Of a stretch of DNA of 47,767 bases, positions 44,033-47,767 are shown in pieces. The DNA lies in assembly GCA_017465225.1 (NCBI GenBank), contig JAFTWQ010000004.1, positions 1-47,767 of the forward strand, read 5' to 3'. The stretch comes from Bacteroidales bacterium. Lineage in GTDB: Bacteria > Bacteroidota > Bacteroidia > Bacteroidales > UBA932. A model generated the notes under the pieces. That model saw nothing but the letters and a program-made list of their open reading frames with translations, did no database searches and was not told the origin of the DNA. Positions within the stretch are counted from its first letter, which is position 1; every line of letters starts with the position of its first letter. A program made the translations under genes and the position numbers.

Positions 44033-45400
44033 ATGAAAACAAAGGTGTTCTATATAGTTTTATTTGCAATATTATTTTCATGCATATCATCTACAGCAGC
44101 AGATAGAGTAATTGTTAATCCTGTCTGTGAACGACAGACTGTAAGATTAATGCATCTAACCAAGATAGACCTTACTTCGACTGCAACAGTATTATATGGA
44201 GAATATATTTCATACGCGGATGAGTCTTGGGTTAATTTCTCCAAAGATACCTATATCCTTACTGATGGAGGGCTAAAATTGAATCTTATTAAAAGCACGG
44301 GAATACCTACTGATCCTCAGCGTCGTTCAAATCTGTCTAAAGGAGAAATAATATCATTTTCTTTACATTTTCCATCTATAGGGAATAACGTAAATACCAT
44401 TAGTTTAATAGAAGGTGAAGACGGCGCTTTTAATATGTACAACATATACATAAATGAAAGTTTGATTAATGAACTAGCCCCAGAAGCGATAGGAAAAATA
44501 ATGTCTCCTATTGACAACAGAATATTTTCCATGACATATTTAGATGTAGAGAATGAATCTGTGATGAACAGTCCTACACTTAGGGGACGCTTAAGAGGTT
44601 CATCTAAAGCATATATATCAGTACCTGTTGGCCAAACGGAATTGGATCAATTTATTTTTTCAGGGTTGGAGTATGCTTTAACCCTGAAAGGATTAATGGT
44701 AGAAAAACAGCCAACATATTACGAAAATGAACAATTATACCAAAATGGCATCAATGGATTTACAAGAACTGCTAAAAAATCTATGTACGAAAATTATCCA
44801 GATTATAATAGCATTACAGTAATAACTCAATATAGATATATGGCGACAGGATATGGTAATGTTTGCTATATATATTTTACAGTTGTTGATTTATGTGGAA
44901 ACAGTTGGAGTTTTGATATTAAACTGCCTAGAAAACTTGATACTTTTGTTGAAGATATTCTTGAACATATTGGAACTTCTAACACCTACGATTCTTCAAA
45001 GGGTTTTATTAACAATCACTATAGAACGAACTGGGAATATAAGCATTATATGTCTTATTTTGAATCATCTCTCAACAATGACTATGAAGGAATATATACA
45101 TACAAAGGTAGAGAAGTTGCCATCCTAACCGCAGGTAGTGAATTTTTATGTATCTATCTTTTGGGTGCTAAGAATCAAACAAATTGGAAAGAAGGGTATG
45201 TGCAAGCCATTTTAGAGCAAAGTTCAACAAATGGAATAGCAACGGGATGGTGGGAGGATGATGACTTTTATGGTGATGTAACTGTGGCTTTTGACAATGG
45301 ATGCCTCACAGTTATTGGAGAAAACATGAAAGATGGAACTGAGTACAAACAATTATTAATAAAAAAAATATCCACAGGTTTCTTCTGCGAAACAATATGA
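44033..45400 (+). CDS. N-terminal part of a split secreted protease
   Basis: 455 residues with a signal peptide (MKTKVFYIVLFAILFSCISS; the LFSC could also be a lipobox). The part up to about residue 443 is an unrecognised beta-rich region that should precede the trypsin domain. The frame leaves the true continuation at an A8 tract (45361-45368) and ends 11 codons later. Removing one A would join it to the protease frame that continues at 45363. The base composition is markedly AT-rich, as in the rest of the insert. Confidence 0.7.
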   Translation: MKTKVFYIVLFAILFSCISSTAADRVIVNPVCERQTVRLMHLTKIDLTSTATVLYGEYISYADESWVNFSKDTYILTDGGLKLNLIKSTGIPTDPQRRSNLSKGEIISFSLHFPSIGNNVNTISLIEGEDGAFNMYNIYINESLINELAPEAIGKIMSPIDNRIFSMTYLDVENESVMNSPTLRGRLRGSSKAYISVPVGQTELDQFIFSGLEYALTLKGLMVEKQPTYYENEQLYQNGINGFTRTAKKSMYENYPDYNSITVITQYRYMATGYGNVCYIYFTVVDLCGNSWSFDIKLPRKLDTFVEDILEHIGTSNTYDSSKGFINNHYRTNWEYKHYMSYFESSLNNDYEGIYTYKGREVAILTAGSEFLCIYLLGAKNQTNWKEGYVQAILEQSSTNGIATGWWEDDDFYGDVTVAFDNGCLTVIGENMKDGTEYKQLLIKKISTGFFCETI

Positions 45401-46037
45401 ATCTCAATCTAGTTCGGGTTCCGGTTTTTTGGTGTCAACTCATGGGTATGTAATCACAAACTACCATGTCATAGAATCAGCTACTGATGATATATTAATA
45501 ACAGGCTTAAATGGAGATATGCATACCACTTATAACGCTAGAATTGAGATCATTGACAAGCAAAATGATTTGGCATTATTAAAGATAATAGATTCAAAAT
45601 TTGTTGAACTGAATTCTTTGCCTTATGGTTTTAGGACATCAACCTGTGATTTAGGAGAAGATTGTTATGTATTAGGTTATCCTATGATTACAACAATGGG
45701 AACAGATATCAAACTTACAACTGGTATAATAAGTTCTAAGACTGGCTTTCAAGGAGATGTATCGTGTTATCAAATATCAGCACCGGTACAGCCAGGAAAT
45801 AGCGGAGGACCTCTTTTTGATAAAAACGGTAATATCATTGGTATTGTTAGTGCGAAGCACGGTGGTGCGGAAAATGTCGGATATGCAATTAAATGTAATT
45901 ATATAGCTAATCTAGTTGATTTACTAGATACTCCTATTACACTTAACAAGAAAACTAATTTAGTTGGTAAAACATTAAGTGAGCAGGTTAAACATACAAG
46001 TACATGCACGTTACTTATTTTGGTTAATTATCAATAG
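45363..46037 (+). pseudogene. Trypsin-like (HtrA-type) protease domain, out of frame
   Basis: The frame is open from 45363 after a TAA at 45360-45362. An internal ATG is not convincing, so translation needs the upstream frame. All three catalytic residues are seen: His in VITNYHVIES, Asp in KQNDLALLKI and Ser in VQPGNSGGPLFDKNG. GIISSKTGFQGD and YAIKCNYIANLVDLL complete the chymotrypsin fold. Joined with 44033 it would encode about 668 residues. The break may be a mutation, a phase-variable tract or an assembly error. Confidence 0.75.
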
Positions 46038-46050
46038 AATAGCAATTATA

Positions 46051-46398
46051 ATGGATGCAATAATCATGGAAATCAAAAGAATCTCTGAAAACTTGATGGA
46101 GATCCCATATGGTAGGTCTATCAGAAATGGTGAAAAGATTCTTCCACCTCATTACCAACAATATGCAAATGAGATGAAAAGACTTATTAATTTATTGTTA
46201 AGTCTATATAATCTTGACAATGATTGCATTTTAGTGTCGGAAATGAATCAAATACAAAGTTTGTATGATAATGAAATTCTTCAGGCAATAATTGACAAAG
46301 ATCAAAGAATGAGAGAGTTTTATAAGCTTGGGTATGATCCAAAACTTTTAAGTGTATCAAGAACAATAAAACTTATAACAGATCGTTTAAATAAGTAA
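46051..46398 (+). CDS. Small protein of unknown function
   Basis: 115 residues from MDAIIMEIKRISENLMEIPYG. A helical protein with no recognised motif. A longer frame from 45979 overlaps the protease and is less likely. It is the last gene of the insert, 14 nt after the protease stop. Confidence 0.5.
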   Translation: MDAIIMEIKRISENLMEIPYGRSIRNGEKILPPHYQQYANEMKRLINLLLSLYNLDNDCILVSEMNQIQSLYDNEILQAIIDKDQRMREFYKLGYDPKLLSVSRTIKLITDRLNK

Positions 46399-46402
46399 AT
46401 TC

Positions 46403-46624
46403 TGCGACCCATCAAAAACAGGTCGCTCATTGGGTGCGGGATAGTCGTTCCGTCCATGAAAATGGGTGTTTTCGTGGAGGGGAAGCTATGTTTGAGATCG
46501 GTGGCCAGAAAAAAGGCTGATTTTATGGCCGAGAAGGTATTTTTGAGGTCGCCGGCCAAGATAAAGGGCATATTTCTGGCCGGGTGGTTTGCAGACAAAA
46601 AAAGAGACACCCTCGAAGCTGCAA
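46403..46624. repeat. Hairpin array block, three units, 51-bp period
   Basis: The head CTGCGACCC...GGTCGCTCATTGGG has a GCGACC/GGTCGC stem (46404-46426). Hairpins lie at 46453-46478, 46503-46530 and 46554-46581, with centres exactly 51 bp apart. Stems are TCCATGAAAA, GGCCAGAAAA and GGCCAAGATAAA, with matching partners. The closing GAGACACCCTCGAA is followed by a different sequence than at 41790. It is the right-hand counterpart of the block at 41520-41813. Confidence 0.7.
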
Positions 46625-46631
46625 AGAAAAA

Positions 46632-46652
46632 GCCCGGCGAAGAGCCGGGCTA
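46632..46652 (-). terminator. Terminator after the complete GGGtGRT gene
   Basis: AGCCCGGC/GCCGGGCT stem with a short loop, followed by TTTTTC on the minus strand, 30 bp after the gene. Confidence 0.65.
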
Positions 46653-46681
46653 ATTCTTTGCTTGCTACAAGCGAAACAAAT

Positions 46682-47692
46682 TTATTTGTTGAGTGCAGTA
46701 GCAACGTCAACCGCGCAAGCAACTGTACAACCTACCATAGGGTTGTTACCGATGCCGAGGAATCCCATCATCTCAACGTGTGCTGGAACTGATGAAGAAC
46801 CTGCGAACTGTGCGTCAGAGTGCATACGTCCCATAGTGTCGGTCATACCATATGAAGCAGGACCTGCTGCCATGTTGTCCGGGTGAAGTGTACGGCCTGT
46901 ACCACCACCTGATGCTACTGAGAAGTATGGCTTGCCTGCAAGCACGCGCTCCTTCTTGTAAGTACCTGCTGTAGGGTGCTGGAAACGTGTAGGGTTTGTA
47001 GAGTTACCAGTGATTGATACGTCTACACCCTCGTGCCACATGATAGCTACACCCTCGCGTACGTCGTCTGCACCGTAGCAGTTAACCTTTGCGCGTGGAC
47101 CGTCGCTGTAAGCGATGCGGCGTACTTCCTTGAGCTCACCAGTGAAGTAGTCGAACTCAGTCTGCACATATGTGAAACCGTTGATACGAGCGATGATCTG
47201 AGCTGCGTCCTTACCGAGACCGTTAAGGATCACGCGGAGAGGCTCCTTACGTACCTTGTCAGCCTTTGCTGCGATCTTGATAGCACCCTCTGCTGCTGCG
47301 AATGACTCGTGACCTGCGAGGAATGCGAAGCACTTTGTCTCCTCGCGGAGGAGCATAGCTGCGAGGTTACCGTGGCCGAGACCTACCTTACGGTCGTCAG
47401 CTACTGAACCAGGGATACAGAATGCCTGGAGACCGAGACCGATAGCCTCAGCTGCCTCAGCTGCGTTCTTGCAACCCTTCTTGAGAGCGATTGCACATCC
47501 TACTACATAAGCCCACTTTGCGTTCTCGAAGCAGATCGGCTGAGTCTCCTCACATGTCATATAAGGATCGAGACCATACTGATCGCAGATTGCGTTTGCC
47601 TCCTCGATAGAAGCGATACCGTTCTCGTTGAGAACTGCGAGGATCTGGTTGATACGACGATCCTGGCTTTCGAATTTTACTTCTCTAATCAT
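46682..47692 (-). CDS. GGGtGRT protein
   Basis: 336 residues. The name motif is visible in SVASGGGTGRTLHPDNM at about residue 268. The protein is conserved in Bacteroidales but has no established role. It contains NAKWAYVVGCAIALKKGCKNAAEA, SVADDRKVGLGHGNLAAMLL and GNNPMVGCTVACAVDVATALNK. An AGGAGG ribosome site precedes the start. The upstream gene is probably its partner, so a joint iron-sulfur or radical-related function is only a guess. Its last 55 codons are duplicated at 41883-42048. Confidence 0.93.
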   Translation of the reverse strand: MIREVKFESQDRRINQILAVLNENGIASIEEANAICDQYGLDPYMTCEETQPICFENAKWAYVVGCAIALKKGCKNAAEAAEAIGLGLQAFCIPGSVADDRKVGLGHGNLAAMLLREETKCFAFLAGHESFAAAEGAIKIAAKADKVRKEPLRVILNGLGKDAAQIIARINGFTYVQTEFDYFTGELKEVRRIAYSDGPRAKVNCYGADDVREGVAIMWHEGVDVSITGNSTNPTRFQHPTAGTYKKERVLAGKPYFSVASGGGTGRTLHPDNMAAGPASYGMTDTMGRMHSDAQFAGSSSVPAHVEMMGFLGIGNNPMVGCTVACAVDVATALNK

Positions 47693-47707
47693 AGTCTTTC
47701 CTCCTTA

Positions 47708-47767
47708 TTATTCGTGACGTGGGTCAATGTATTTAACTGCACCGGCCTCCTCAGAGAAACGGCCATA
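47708..47767 (-). CDS. End of a gene upstream of GGGtGRT, probably iron-sulfur scaffold-like
   Basis: Only the last 19 codons are in the window; they end GAVKYIDPRHE and a TAA at 47708-47710. This ending resembles the C-terminus of the Bacteroidales NifU-like scaffold protein usually next to GGGtGRT genes (recalled, not tested). The next start is 16 nt downstream with a good ribosome site, so both are one operon. Confidence 0.5.
   Translation of the reverse strand, partial: YGRFSEEAGAVKYIDPRHE

Overview
The window reads as a chromosome segment of an uncultured-type gut or rumen Bacteroidales (inference). The evidence is: repeated TAnnTTTG -7 promoter boxes instead of sigma70 promoters, few Shine-Dalgarno sequences, Bacteroidetes-typical families (DUF4251, DUF4136, BspA/FISUMP surface lipoprotein, GGGtGRT protein, MobC-like coupling protein), roughly even base composition in the core, and plant-polysaccharide enzymes (GH9, GH43, tandem esterases). 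Species cannot be named from the sequence alone.

Layout. 1-3360: end of a conjugative or mobilizable element (T4SS coupling protein, XRE regulator, CHC2/Toprim primase-like protein, two excisionase-type HTH proteins, a zone of repeated ATGTTCCTAT boxes) abutting the 3' end of a three-gene tRNA-Lys operon (3361-3627). 3744-8650: glycosyltransferase/metallophosphoesterase pair, an envelope operon (DUF4251, DUF4136, beta-barrel), a secreted alpha/beta hydrolase. 8701-20771: mainly housekeeping genes (GH43 lipoprotein, small acidic protein, folE, htpG, lipoprotein plus barrel, acyl-CoA synthetase, HAD phosphatase, purT, OmpA, Bcp). 20966-35974: secreted enzymes and surface proteins (tandem esterase, SPFH protein, hydrolase, LRR/FISUMP lipoprotein) and a five-gene minus-strand operon (epimerase, lipoprotein, TPR, alkaline phosphatase, GH9).

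36000-47767 is the accessory part. An AT-rich islet of four small unknown genes (36323-38451) lies between two copies of a hairpin-containing intergenic repeat. After an esterase and a methyltransferase/hydrolase pair comes a 3' fragment of the GGGtGRT gene (41883-42048); the complete gene is at 46682-47692. Between them is an AT-rich insert of about 4.5 kb with a small serine recombinase, an unknown protein, a candidate small RNA, a secreted trypsin-like protease split by a frameshift in an A8 tract, and one unknown small gene. This looks like an integrative element that used the 3' end of the GGGtGRT gene as target.

The most unusual signal is a family of approximately 26-bp hairpins spaced with a 51-bp period: four copies at 41572-41750, three at 46453-46581 and two at 24229-24306. 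Stem sequences differ between units but pairing is kept. The first two arrays sit downstream of the two GGGtGRT 3' ends, share a conserved head and end in the same kind of GAGACA terminator sequence, so the duplicated block is longer than the coding part. Other points are a 13-bp inverted repeat that would sequester the ompA-like start codon, an in-frame amber codon at a probable Trp site in a nucleoside deoxyribosyltransferase-like gene, and a long inverted repeat upstream of the metallophosphoesterase.
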